Source: Lachnospiraceae bacterium
Lineage (GTDB): Bacteria > Bacillota > Clostridia > Lachnospirales > Lachnospiraceae
NCBI GenBank assembly: GCA_024403355.1
Contig: JAKSRW010000006.1
Span: forward strand, 26,459-90,458
Direction: 5' to 3'
Length of the DNA stretch: 64,000 nt
The notes beneath the pieces were generated by a model, which was not told where the DNA came from, searched no databases, and saw nothing but the letters and a program-made list of their open reading frames with translations. This document shows, one piece after another, positions 7,450 to 16,345 of this stretch (the stretch's first letter is position 1; the number at the start of each line of letters is the position of its first letter). The translations under genes and the position numbers were made by a program.

Positions 7450-8481
7450 ATGGAAAAGAAACTTTGGCTTGTGCCTGAATATTTTAGCAGCTTTGCCTGC
7501 AAATGCGGCGCATGCAGAAATGCCTGCTGCAGGAGCTGGAAAATTGCGGTAACCGAGAAGGAATATTTCAGAATGATCGGAATGAACTGCTCAAAGGAGC
7601 TTCACGATAAGCTGGAAAGTGCCTTCAGTATACCTGATTTTCCTTCATCCGATAAGTTCAGAATGATAGAGCCTGACTGGCGGGGACAGTGCAGAATGCT
7701 TGATTCGGACGGCCTCTGTATGCTTCAGAAGGAGTGCGGTGAGCCTGCTCTTTCTGAAACCTGCCGAGTATATCCCAGAAGCTGCAAGGCCGAAAATGAC
7801 AGGCTTCAGGCCTGCTGTTCCTCGAGCTGCGAGGCGGTGGTTGAGCTTCTGATGGAGGCGGACAGGCTGGAATTTTCGCTGAAGGAAATTGCGGCAGTGC
7901 CTGAAATCAGCGAAACAATTGACGGTGATTTTCAGGAAGCTGAGCAGAAGGCAATAGATATCCTGCAGGACAGAAGCCTTTCCCTGCAGGAGAGAATAAT
8001 AAAAATCTGCGAACAGAACGGATATGAAAGAAGCGGGGAACAAAGCGCCTTGGAGATAATAGAGATAATCGGCTGTCTTTCGGAGGAATCACGGACTATA
8101 CAGGATTATCTGGAGGATCTTTTAAAGCTTAAGGATTTGGATGAGGCTGCTGTTGAGGAGACCTTAAAAAGAGCGTCGGCCGATTTTTCGGCAAATTTCC
8201 CGGAATGGGAGAGATATTTTGAGAATATCCTTGTAAATAATCTCTTTTATTCGGCATTTCCCTGCGCAGACAGACGAATTAAAAGCCGGGAGGCCTGCAG
8301 CGGTCTGGCGCTTCAGTATCTGTTTATGAAGCTGATTTGTGCGGTATTTTTGCAAAATGCCCCTTCGAAGGAGCGTTTTGTGGACTGTATTGCGGCCATT
8401 TATCATCTGGTTGAGCATACGGCCTTCTATTATAATTCTAAGATTTTACTGAAGAATCCGATGAATCTGTTTTGGATATGA
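7450..8481 (+). CDS. Flagellin lysine-N-methylase-like protein (FliB family)
   Basis: 343 residues from ATG 7450; the longer frame from 7384 would translate the 42-bp leader repeat and is rejected. The N-terminus is cysteine-rich in the FliB/YkgJ manner: FACKCGACRNACCRSW, then CRMLDSDGLCMLQKECG, TCRVYPRSC and CCSSSC. These cysteines probably bind a metal or an iron-sulfur cluster. FliB proteins methylate lysines on flagellin. No flagellar gene is in the window, so the substrate is inferred from the family only. The C-terminal 200 residues are helical. A terminator-like hairpin follows at 8499-8536. Confidence 0.8.
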   Translation: MEKKLWLVPEYFSSFACKCGACRNACCRSWKIAVTEKEYFRMIGMNCSKELHDKLESAFSIPDFPSSDKFRMIEPDWRGQCRMLDSDGLCMLQKECGEPALSETCRVYPRSCKAENDRLQACCSSSCEAVVELLMEADRLEFSLKEIAAVPEISETIDGDFQEAEQKAIDILQDRSLSLQERIIKICEQNGYERSGEQSALEIIEIIGCLSEESRTIQDYLEDLLKLKDLDEAAVEETLKRASADFSANFPEWERYFENILVNNLFYSAFPCADRRIKSREACSGLALQYLFMKLICAVFLQNAPSKERFVDCIAAIYHLVEHTAFYYNSKILLKNPMNLFWI

Positions 8482-8498
8482 TTATTTGACAAACAAAA

Positions 8499-8536
8499 AG
8501 CACTCCGGAAGAGTAGGGGGGAAAACCGGAGTGCTT
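8499..8536 (+). terminator. Hairpin terminator after the FliB-like gene
   Basis: AAGCACTCCGG (8499-8509) pairs perfectly with CCGGAGTGCTT (8526-8536). The downstream tract is weak (GATTTAT). The left flank has A-runs (AAACAAAAA), so it could also work in reverse. Confidence 0.6.
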
Positions 8537-8810
8537 GATTTATATCAGTTGTGAGATAGGAGACATTTATTGTTTATGTGCTTATTATAGGCGCTGCTTT
8601 GTGAATAATAAATCGCGGAAAGCAGAAAATACAGGGACTTATTTACTCAAAAAGAGAAAAATAAGCAGTATTATCTTTTTATGGGATAAATTTTTATACT
8701 TTACCACTTGATACAAACGGGAGAGATGATAAAATAATAATTGACCGCATTAGTTTTTGGTAGTTATTAGTGTGAAAATTTGCGGGGCAGGCAGAAAGGT
8801 ACAGGTTATT
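8537..8810 (+). other. Intergenic stretch before the GH3 gene
   Basis: AT-rich, with no convincing ORF or structured RNA. The only clear signal is a promoter near its right end: TTGATA (8708-8713), 16 bases, TAAAAT (8730-8735). Confidence 0.5.
8708..8735 (+). promoter_or_regulatory. Promoter for the GH3 gene
   Basis: TTGATA at 8708-8713, 16-base spacer, TAAAAT at 8730-8735. Confidence 0.5.
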
Positions 8811-11612
8811 ATGAGAGAATTAGACTGGAATGTATACTGCGACACAGCGGCACAGCTGGCGGCAGAGGGTATTGTAATGCTGAAGAATGATAATGGGGCT
8901 CTGCCTCTGGCAAAGGGACAGGAAATTGCCCTTTTTGGAAGAATCCAAAACAATTATTATAAAAGCGGAACCGGTTCGGGCGGTATGGTTAATGTGCCCT
9001 TTGTTACTAATATTGATAAAAGTCTTGAGGATGCGGGCATAAAGCTAAACGAAAGACTGGTAAATACATACATTGAATGGGAGAAGGAGAATCCCTATGA
9101 CCTCGGTGAGGGCTGGGGCGGAACACCCTGGAGTCAGAAGGAAATGGTGCCCGAGGAGGCCCTTGTAAAGGAGCTTGGAGCAGAGCTTGAGACTGCGGTG
9201 GTGGTATTCGGACGAACTGCGGGCGAGGAACAGGACAATAAGCCGAAGGCGGGCTCTTACTTCCTTTCAGAGGAAGAAAAGACAATGCTCGCCATGGTCA
9301 GAGCAGGCTTTAAGAAGGTCGTTGTTGTGCTCAATGTGGGCAATATCATCGATATGAAATGCTTCGGGGAGATTCAGCCTGACGCAATCATTTACGGCTG
9401 GCAGGGCGGTATGATGGGCGGAAAGGCTACAGCCATGGTGCTTACCGGTGAGGTAAATCCCTGCGGAAAGCTGCCCGACACTATCGCAGAAAGCATCGAG
9501 GATTATCCTTCCACAGCCAATTTTGGCGTGAATAATGATGAGGATATCTACGCTGAGGATATTTACGTTGGCTACAGATATTTTGAGACCTTCGCTAAGG
9601 ATAAGGTCCTTTATCCCTTCGGTTTTGGTTTAAGCTATACAAATTTTGAAATCAAATGCGAAAGCGCAGACAATAAATTCGGAAGTCCTATAGATAAAAA
9701 TGATAGTATAACCTTTAATGTTTCGGTAAAAAATACGGGAAAGACTGCCGGCAAGGAGACCGTAATGCTTTTTGTAAAGGCGCCCAACGGCAAGCTCGGA
9801 AAGGCCGCAAGAGTGCTCTGCGGCTACGAAAAGACAGCTCTTCTTGCACCCGGTGAGAGCTGTACGGTCAGTGTTTCGACCTGTGCATATATGATTTCTT
9901 CATATGATGACAGCGGTGTGACAGGAAACAAGTCCTGTTATCTTCTTGAAGCAGGCGATTATGAGTTTTATATCGGCTCCGATGTAAGAAGTGCAGAGCC
10001 CGCATATACAATGAATATTGCAGATGCGAGCGTTATCGAGAGCTTAAAGCCCGTTATGTCACCGGTTAAGAGCTTCAGCCGCATGATTGCCGTGGAAAAG
10101 GACGGTATCCGTTCCATTGACCACGCAAAGGTGCCTGTCCTTGATTATAACGAAGAGGAACGCATCCTTTCAGACCTTCCAAAGGAGCTTGAAATCACAG
10201 GCGACAAGGGTATCAAGCTGGCAGATGTTAAGAGCGGCAGGGCATCAATGGATGAATTTATTGCCCAGTTCAGTGCATATCAGCTTAACTGTATTATAAG
10301 AGGCGAGGGCATGGGCTGTCCCAGAGTTACCGCAGGTACCGCATCGGCCTTCGGCGGTGTGACGGACGAGCTCGAGGCCTACGGAATTCCCGCTGTCTGC
10401 TGCTCGGACGGACCTTCGGGTATGCGTCTTGACTGCGGAACAAAGGCCTTCAGTCATCCCAACGGCACTATGATTGCGGCAAGCTTTAATAAAGAGCTTG
10501 TGGAGCAGGTATATGAGCTTCTCGGTCTTGAAATGTCACTTGACAATGTTGACTGTCTGCTCGGCCCCGGTATGAATATTCACAGAAATCCTCTTAACGG
10601 ACGTAATTTCGAGTATTTTTCAGAGGATCCCTTTCTTACCGGTTCGATGGCGGCTGCCCAGCTTAAGGGTATGCATAAGTCGGGCGTAACAGGTACAATC
10701 AAGCATTTTGCGGCAAATAACAGAGAAACCAACAGACATTTCATGGACTCAGTCGTATCAGAGAGAGCTCTTCGTGAGATTTATCTTAAGGGCTTTGAAA
10801 TTGCGGTAAGAGAAGGAAAGGCGGCCACCATCATGACCACCTACGGCAAGATTAACGGCCTCTGGACTGCCTGCAACCATGGCCTTGTTACAGAGATTCT
10901 GCGTGACGAGTGGGGCTTTAAGGGTGCGGCAATGACTGACTGGTGGGCAAACCTTAATGACAGAAAGCATCCTGAGCCTGACAAGGAGAATTTCAGTGCA
11001 ATGGTGCGTGCTCAGAATGACTTATATATGGTATGCGCAAACAGCTCGGACCACGAGGATAATATTGCAAAGGCGCTTGAGGACGGCAGTCTTACAATCG
11101 CTGAGCTTCAGAGATGCGCAAAGAATATCTGCAGCTTCATTCTCAGCACAAATGCCTTCAAGCGTGTAATCAACGAGGATTACAGCGTTAAAATGATAAA
11201 TGCGCCTTCCGAGGATGAATTCGGACAGAAGGACGTTAAGTTCTATGACCTTAAGGGCAAGCTGACAATTGATTTATCGGATATTGATACCAGACAGGGT
11301 ACAACACACTGCTACGCACTTGTACTTGGCTGCTCGGGACGTTACAAAATGACCCTTACAGGCAGCAGCACCGGCAGTGAACTGGCTCAGATTCCCGTGA
11401 CCGTATTCTCTATGGGAAGCCCCTTCGGAACCTATACCTGGAACGGAACCGGCGGAAAGCCCGTATCCTTCTCAAACGAAATTCCGATGTTCTCAAGATT
11501 TACTACCGTGCGTCTGTTCTTTGCACAAAGCGGCCTGAAGCTGCACAGCATTTCCTACGAGCTTCTTGAAAGCTTCGAGGAGGGCAGAGGCGCCGAGGTT
11601 GAGGAAGAATAA
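8811..11612 (+). CDS. Glycoside hydrolase family 3 protein, reversed domain order
   Basis: 933 residues from ATG 8811, behind GCAGAAAGG; an in-frame TTG at 8757 lacks a ribosome site. The GH3 C-terminal domain comes first (AAEGIVMLKNDNGALPLAKGQ, then DPxG-type YGWQGGMMGG), followed by an FnIII-like domain (about 280-430). The (beta/alpha)8 GH3 N-terminal domain comes last (about 470-790): GPGMNIHRNPLNGRNFEYFSEDP, TIKHFAANNRE, and GFKGAAMTDWW with the predicted nucleophile D710. This inverted order is known from rumen beta-glucosidases of Butyrivibrio and Ruminococcus. There is no signal peptide, so it is probably cytoplasmic, cleaving beta-gluco- or beta-xylo-oligosaccharides. The substrate cannot be read from sequence. 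Confidence 0.93.
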   Translation: MRELDWNVYCDTAAQLAAEGIVMLKNDNGALPLAKGQEIALFGRIQNNYYKSGTGSGGMVNVPFVTNIDKSLEDAGIKLNERLVNTYIEWEKENPYDLGEGWGGTPWSQKEMVPEEALVKELGAELETAVVVFGRTAGEEQDNKPKAGSYFLSEEEKTMLAMVRAGFKKVVVVLNVGNIIDMKCFGEIQPDAIIYGWQGGMMGGKATAMVLTGEVNPCGKLPDTIAESIEDYPSTANFGVNNDEDIYAEDIYVGYRYFETFAKDKVLYPFGFGLSYTNFEIKCESADNKFGSPIDKNDSITFNVSVKNTGKTAGKETVMLFVKAPNGKLGKAARVLCGYEKTALLAPGESCTVSVSTCAYMISSYDDSGVTGNKSCYLLEAGDYEFYIGSDVRSAEPAYTMNIADASVIESLKPVMSPVKSFSRMIAVEKDGIRSIDHAKVPVLDYNEEERILSDLPKELEITGDKGIKLADVKSGRASMDEFIAQFSAYQLNCIIRGEGMGCPRVTAGTASAFGGVTDELEAYGIPAVCCSDGPSGMRLDCGTKAFSHPNGTMIAASFNKELVEQVYELLGLEMSLDNVDCLLGPGMNIHRNPLNGRNFEYFSEDPFLTGSMAAAQLKGMHKSGVTGTIKHFAANNRETNRHFMDSVVSERALREIYLKGFEIAVREGKAATIMTTYGKINGLWTACNHGLVTEILRDEWGFKGAAMTDWWANLNDRKHPEPDKENFSAMVRAQNDLYMVCANSSDHEDNIAKALEDGSLTIAELQRCAKNICSFILSTNAFKRVINEDYSVKMINAPSEDEFGQKDVKFYDLKGKLTIDLSDIDTRQGTTHCYALVLGCSGRYKMTLTGSSTGSELAQIPVTVFSMGSPFGTYTWNGTGGKPVSFSNEIPMFSRFTTVRLFFAQSGLKLHSISYELLESFEEGRGAEVEEE

Positions 11613-11650
11613 GGACCTGATTAATTTACTAACGAAAGCGGACCGGTATT

Positions 11651-13384
11651 ATGGTTAAAATTGAGAAATTAAATTACGGAAGACCTGAAAAGGAGCTTTA
11701 CAAGGATGTGTCCTTTGAACTGGTCGAGGATGCACATTACGCATTTATCGGTACTAACGGTACGGGAAAGAGTACTCTTATTGACATGATTCTGAATCCG
11801 ACCGAGTACCTTTACAAAGGAAAAATTGAGCTGGATGAGTCTGTAAGAAATACCCGAATCGGTTATGTCAGTCAGTTTGATACCATGGATGACAGTGCGG
11901 ATATGACTGTTTTTGACTATATCAGTGCGGAATTTACGGCTATTGAGAATAAAATTGCGCAGCTTTGCGACAGGATGGCGACAGAGACGGACCTTGAGGC
12001 CATATTTGACGAATACCAGAGGGTTCTGGATGAAAAGGATTCGATTGACGGAGACAATTACGACATTAATATCAGAAAACAGCTGGCAATCGCAGGGCTT
12101 GAAAAGCTTGAAAATCATAAAATAAGCTCGCTGAGCGGCGGCGAATTTAAGCTGGTGCAGGTCATAAAGGAGCTTCTGCTGAGCCCGAAGCTTCTGTTTA
12201 TGGATGAGCCGGACGTATTTCTTGATTTTGAAAGAATCAATGCCCTGAAGGAGTTAATCAACGCTCACAAGGGAACCATTGTCGTAATTACGCATAACCG
12301 TTTCCTGTTAAATCACTGCTTTGACCACATTCTGCATCTGGAAAACAGTGATGTTCAGGTTTTTGAAGGTTCATATGTGGAGTATAATATTGAGCTTTTG
12401 TCTACGAAGGTGGAGCTTTTGGAAATAGCGGCCAGGGAGGACGAGGAGATTGCCCGCCAGCAGGAAATCCTGAATAAGGCGCGTGCTCTTGCGACCTATA
12501 TGGACAATGCCTCACTCGGACGTCAGGTGCATGCCCGCCAGACTATAGTTGACAGGCTTAAGGACAGAAAGACTAAGCTGCCCTTTATAGATATTCGAAA
12601 GCCCAAAATGGAATTTGCCTTTGCAGAGCCCATGGAATGTGAGACTGCTCTTTCACTAAAGGGCTACGAGGCAGCCTTTGATGAGCAGCTGCTCAGTGAT
12701 GTGAGCTTTGATATAGCTGTGGGCGATAAGGTAGCGATTATCGGACGAAACGGAACCGGAAAAACCACTCTGTTAAAGGACATAGCGGAGGCTAAAAAGT
12801 CTTCGATAAGCTTTGGCGAGGGTGCGCTGGTACGCATGTTTTCACAGAGTATCCGCAGTGATGAAGAGGACGATAAAAGCGTAAAGGATATGCTTCTGGC
12901 AAACGGTATGGAGCTTATCTCAGAAATGGAGAAATTCTTAGGTTACTTCGGATTCCCGGAGGAAGCGCTTCACAAGCGTATGAAGGACTTTTCGGGCGGT
13001 GAGAGGGATTTATTAAAGCTGGCCTTCCTTACTGTTGCAAAGTCGAATTTTCTGATACTTGACGAGCCTACAGGCCACCTTGACGTATACGACCAGGTAT
13101 CTCTGGAAAATGCGGTCAGGGATTACAAGGGAACCGTGCTCATAGTATCACATGATTTTTATACGGTTGTAAACTGTGTGGATTATGTGCTTTTTGTGGA
13201 GAATAATTCCATCCGCAGAATGAGTGTGCGAAAGTTCCGTCAGATGATTTACGAGAATTATTTTGACAAAAATTATCTGCTGAAGGAGGACAAGCGTAAG
13301 GAGCTTGAACTTCAGATTAATTCGAAAATATCCAAAAAGGATTTTGAAACCGCAAAGGAGCTTCTGGAGAAGATAGAGGCATAA
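11651..13384 (+). CDS. ABC-F family ATPase
   Basis: 577 residues with two ABC domains and no membrane segments. Domain 1 has Walker A GTNGTGKST (about 35-43), signature LSGGEFKLVQ and Walker B LLFMDEPDVFLD. The linker is helical and charged, as in ABC-F proteins. Domain 2 has Walker A GRNGTGKTT, signature FSGGERDLLKL and Walker B FLILDEPTGHLD. ABC-F proteins act on ribosomes, in translation-factor or antibiotic-protection roles; which one applies here is open. It follows GH3 by 38 bases with a weak ribosome site, and precedes the Nudix gene by 9 bases. Confidence 0.9.
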   Translation: MVKIEKLNYGRPEKELYKDVSFELVEDAHYAFIGTNGTGKSTLIDMILNPTEYLYKGKIELDESVRNTRIGYVSQFDTMDDSADMTVFDYISAEFTAIENKIAQLCDRMATETDLEAIFDEYQRVLDEKDSIDGDNYDINIRKQLAIAGLEKLENHKISSLSGGEFKLVQVIKELLLSPKLLFMDEPDVFLDFERINALKELINAHKGTIVVITHNRFLLNHCFDHILHLENSDVQVFEGSYVEYNIELLSTKVELLEIAAREDEEIARQQEILNKARALATYMDNASLGRQVHARQTIVDRLKDRKTKLPFIDIRKPKMEFAFAEPMECETALSLKGYEAAFDEQLLSDVSFDIAVGDKVAIIGRNGTGKTTLLKDIAEAKKSSISFGEGALVRMFSQSIRSDEEDDKSVKDMLLANGMELISEMEKFLGYFGFPEEALHKRMKDFSGGERDLLKLAFLTVAKSNFLILDEPTGHLDVYDQVSLENAVRDYKGTVLIVSHDFYTVVNCVDYVLFVENNSIRRMSVRKFRQMIYENYFDKNYLLKEDKRKELELQINSKISKKDFETAKELLEKIEA

Positions 13385-13393
13385 GGAGACAGA

Positions 13394-14101
13394 ATGGATA
13401 AGCTGATTATAAAAGAAGAGTGTATCGATACGCTTTGTGATGTGAAGTATCTGAAGCTTTATGATTTAAAATATCGCGAGGGCAAGCATTATTTTGATGC
13501 GACCAGACGCGCAAAGGCGGACATTGTGGCGATAAAGAGCGATGAGGAGTTTAGGCGGATGCTGCCGGATGCCGTAACAATAGGTGTGGTTGTAAGGCTG
13601 AAGGATGAGGAGCCGAAGCTTCTTTTACAGTACGAATACAGATATCCTACGGGACAGTTTCTTCTGAGTCCGGTGGCGGGACTTATCGACCCGGAGGACA
13701 AGGAAGAGTATGAAAAGGCAGTAAAAGCAGATGCAAAGGCTGAAAATTCCGGGCTTGAAGCAGCTTTTGACAATGCCCTCTTTTCTGCCGCAAAGCGTGA
13801 AATTCATGAGGAAACAGGCATTGAAATGAAGGCTACGGACAGTATCTGCGTGCTTAATCCCTGCGCATTTTCTTCACCTGGAATGACCGATGAGAGCAAT
13901 GCGTTTCTGTTTGCGGAGGTTGCTCTTGACAATCTTGACTGTTTGAATCAGAATGGTGCTGTGGGCAGCGAGCTTTTTAACGGCTTCGAGCTTGTGAATA
14001 AGGAAGAAGCAAGAAAATTGTACAGGAGCGGACGCGATAAGTACGGCAATTTTTATTCGCTTGCAACCTGGGCGGTGCTCGCATATTTTATAAGTTTATA
14101 A
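13394..14101 (+). CDS. Nudix hydrolase (ADP-ribose pyrophosphatase-like)
   Basis: 235 residues behind AAGGAGACAG, nine bases after the ABC-F gene. The Nudix helix core is AAKREIHEETGIEM (about 135-148), preceded by PVAGLIDPED. An insertion of about 30 residues (EYEKAVKADAKAENSGLEAA) separates the conserved Gly from the REXXEE core, and the usual upstream Glu is replaced, so the box is non-standard. The tail (YRSGRDKYGNFYSLATW) resembles ADP-ribose pyrophosphatase-type Nudix enzymes. The substrate is unknown. Confidence 0.8.
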   Translation: MDKLIIKEECIDTLCDVKYLKLYDLKYREGKHYFDATRRAKADIVAIKSDEEFRRMLPDAVTIGVVVRLKDEEPKLLLQYEYRYPTGQFLLSPVAGLIDPEDKEEYEKAVKADAKAENSGLEAAFDNALFSAAKREIHEETGIEMKATDSICVLNPCAFSSPGMTDESNAFLFAEVALDNLDCLNQNGAVGSELFNGFELVNKEEARKLYRSGRDKYGNFYSLATWAVLAYFISL

Positions 14102-14207
14102 AAAGCACGGGCTGCGGCTTTAAATGAGCAGTTTGCGAAGCGGTAATTTGTGCCTGCATAAGAAGGTTTGCTGTACAGTGGAAAGGTATGGTTATTAATA
14201 TACAGAG

Positions 14208-15377
14208 ATGGAATCAACATTAAAAAGAACCTGGGCCGAAATTGACCTGGATATTTTGGAAAGTAATTACAGAAAATTAAGGGAAAAAACCGGACAGGAT
14301 GTAAAGTTTCTGGGTGTGGTAAAGGCGGATGCCTACGGGCACGGAGCCATTATGGTTTCGAAAACCCTCGAAAAGGCGGGTGCGGATTATCTGGCGGTCA
14401 GCAGTATAGATGAGGCCATGGAGCTTCGTCTGAACGGCATTACTATGCCGGTGCTGATACTGGGACACACTCCGATGGAGCAGGTTGAGAGACTGATAGA
14501 GTATAATATTACCCAGGCGGTAACCTGCAAGGCGAAGGCTGTGGAGTATTCGGCAGAGGCCGCAAGGCTTGGGAAAACCCTGAAGGTGCATATGAAGGTA
14601 GACACCGGAATGTCACGTTTAGGCTACCTGTGCGAGGGAGAGTATTTCGATACCGGTGTGAACGGCATCGCTGAGGCAGTCAATATGCCGGGACTGGATG
14701 CGGAAGGTATATTTACACATTTTGCGGTATCGGATGAGCCGGGCGAGGAGTGCGAGGCATATACAAAGCACCAGTTTAAGCTTTTTACGGATCTTATCGG
14801 ACAGGTGGAAAAGAAGACCGGCAGAAAGTTCAGGATTCGTCACTGTGCAAATACGGGTGCGGTAGCCCGTTACCCCGAGACTTACCTTGATATGGTGCGT
14901 CCCGGACTGCTTTTATACGGCTATGGAGAGTTTGCTGCAGAGCTCGGACTTAAGCCTGTTATGACTCTTAAGACAAATATCAGCACTATTAAGACCTACC
15001 CCGCCGGTACTGCGGTAAGCTATGGCGGTATTTTCAAAACCGAGCACAAAACCCGTGTGGGCGTGCTTCCTTACGGCTATGCGGACGGTTTTTTCAGGGC
15101 ATTATCCAATAAATGCAGTCTGATGACAGCTGCGGGTCCTGCCAGACAGATCGGTAAAATCTGCATGGATATGTGCATGATTGATATCAGCGACATGAGA
15201 GGCGTGACAGTCGGTTCCGAGATTGAAATTTTCGGACAGAAGAATCCGATTGAGACGCTGGCTGAGATTGCGGGAACCATTCCGTACGAGCTTACCTGTG
15301 CGGTAAGCAAGCGTGTGCCGAGAGATTATATTAAAAACGGCGAGCTTATCGGCAAGGAGCTTATGCTGAGAATGTAA
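14208..15377 (+). CDS. alr: Alanine racemase
   Basis: 389 residues. The PLP-binding lysine is K39 in VVKADAYGHG. The C-terminal beta domain has the conserved catalytic region VGVLPYGYADGFFR, with the second catalytic base Tyr, plus KICMDMCMIDIS. It makes D-alanine for peptidoglycan. The length is normal. A GGAAAGGTATGG motif lies at 14180-14191, upstream of the ATG at 14208; this spacing is long, but similar leaders precede several genes in the window. Confidence 0.95.
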   Translation: MESTLKRTWAEIDLDILESNYRKLREKTGQDVKFLGVVKADAYGHGAIMVSKTLEKAGADYLAVSSIDEAMELRLNGITMPVLILGHTPMEQVERLIEYNITQAVTCKAKAVEYSAEAARLGKTLKVHMKVDTGMSRLGYLCEGEYFDTGVNGIAEAVNMPGLDAEGIFTHFAVSDEPGEECEAYTKHQFKLFTDLIGQVEKKTGRKFRIRHCANTGAVARYPETYLDMVRPGLLLYGYGEFAAELGLKPVMTLKTNISTIKTYPAGTAVSYGGIFKTEHKTRVGVLPYGYADGFFRALSNKCSLMTAAGPARQIGKICMDMCMIDISDMRGVTVGSEIEIFGQKNPIETLAEIAGTIPYELTCAVSKRVPRDYIKNGELIGKELMLRM

Positions 15378-15515
15378 GGCTTCGGGCGGAGCTTACAGGC
15401 TGCGGAGGCTGAAGGAAAGCTGCGGAAGCAGAGGCAGCAAAAGCATAGGCTGAAGGGAAGCTGCGGAACGGACCTGATTTAAGAGGAATGAATTGATAAA
15501 AAAGGAAGAGTTGGG
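15378..15515 (+). repeat. Short gap with a 22-bp imperfect direct repeat
   Basis: Two copies of AGGCTGAAGGAAAGCTGCGG-type sequence (15406-15427 and 15447-15468) with one mismatch. The rest is purine-rich. No ORF or clear promoter seen. Confidence 0.5.
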
Positions 15516-16187
15516 ATGTCGGCAAAAATATTAATTGTTGAAGATAATCAGGATATAAATGATATGATAAGGGAGGCCCTCGTAAAGGAGGGCTATTCCT
15601 GTATTCAGGCCTTTTCAGGCACGGAGGGGCGGCTTTTGGCAGAGCATGATGAGTTCAATCTGGCAATTTTAGACCTGATGCTGCCCGGAATGACCGGCGA
15701 GGAGCTGCTTGGTATAATTAAGGAAAAGCAGGCTATTCCGGTGATAATTCTGAGTGCAAAGGATTCGCTTGACTCGAAGGTGGGGCTGCTCAGCTCGGGA
15801 GCGGATGATTATATGACCAAGCCCTTTGAACTGAAGGAGCTTCTGGTAAGAGTCCAGGTACAGCTCAGAAAAACAGGCAATGCAAAGGAGGCTGATACTC
15901 TTTCCTATAAGGATATGCTGCTTTCGCGTGCGGAAATGAAGATCACGGTAATGGGCAATGAGCTTTCACTGACCAGACAGGAGTATAAGATTTTAGAGCT
16001 TCTGCTTTCTAATCAGAAGCGTGTATTTTCCAAGCAGGACATCTATGATTACGCCTGGGAGGACTATTATATCGGTGAGGACAAGACTATTAACGTCCAT
16101 ATCAGTAACATTCGTAAGAAAATCAAAAGCTACACTGACGAAGAGTATATCGAAACCGTGTGGGGAGTAGGTTTTAAGCTTTATTAA
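15516..16187 (+). CDS. OmpR/PhoB-type response regulator
   Basis: 223 residues. The receiver domain (1-115) has the acidic pocket in ILIVEDNQDIN, the phospho-acceptor Asp in AILDLMLPGMTG (about residue 51), the conserved Thr/Ser region (VIILSAKDS) and Lys in MTKPFELKE. The C-terminal winged helix (about 125-223) ends with NVHISNIRKKIKSYT and YIETVWGVGFKLY. It sits upstream of an ABC transporter and a histidine kinase, as in Bce/Lan-type peptide-sensing modules. A 48-bp repeat fragment lies in the gap between it and the ABC gene. Confidence 0.92.
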   Translation: MSAKILIVEDNQDINDMIREALVKEGYSCIQAFSGTEGRLLAEHDEFNLAILDLMLPGMTGEELLGIIKEKQAIPVIILSAKDSLDSKVGLLSSGADDYMTKPFELKELLVRVQVQLRKTGNAKEADTLSYKDMLLSRAEMKITVMGNELSLTRQEYKILELLLSNQKRVFSKQDIYDYAWEDYYIGEDKTINVHISNIRKKIKSYTDEEYIETVWGVGFKLY

Positions 16188-16345
16188 GAAACTTTACGAT
16201 TTCTTTAACTTTTCTTTGCGATTTATTAATGCTTGGGATTTATATTAGTGGCATAGCAGCGATTTTATAACGAGTGACAAGCGAAGCGGTCACGAGTTTG
16301 ACTGTTGAAAAATATCAGTATTTGTGACAGGGAAAGGATAAAGAA
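16188..16345 (+). promoter_or_regulatory. Regulatory gap between the response regulator and ABC genes
   Basis: Contains spaced similar motifs TTTACGATTT (16193-16202) and TTTGCGATTT (near 16216-16225) with TTTAAC between them. The arrangement resembles direct-repeat sites of OmpR-type regulators (inference). The repeat fragment 16255-16302 follows, then the GGAAAGG ribosome site of the ABC gene. Confidence 0.35.
16255..16302 (+). repeat. 3' fragment (48 bp) of the 142-bp repeat
   Basis: Identical to the last 48 bases of the element, from AGCAGCGATTTTATAACGAG to GAGTTTGAC. It contains only the third hairpin. Confidence 0.9.
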
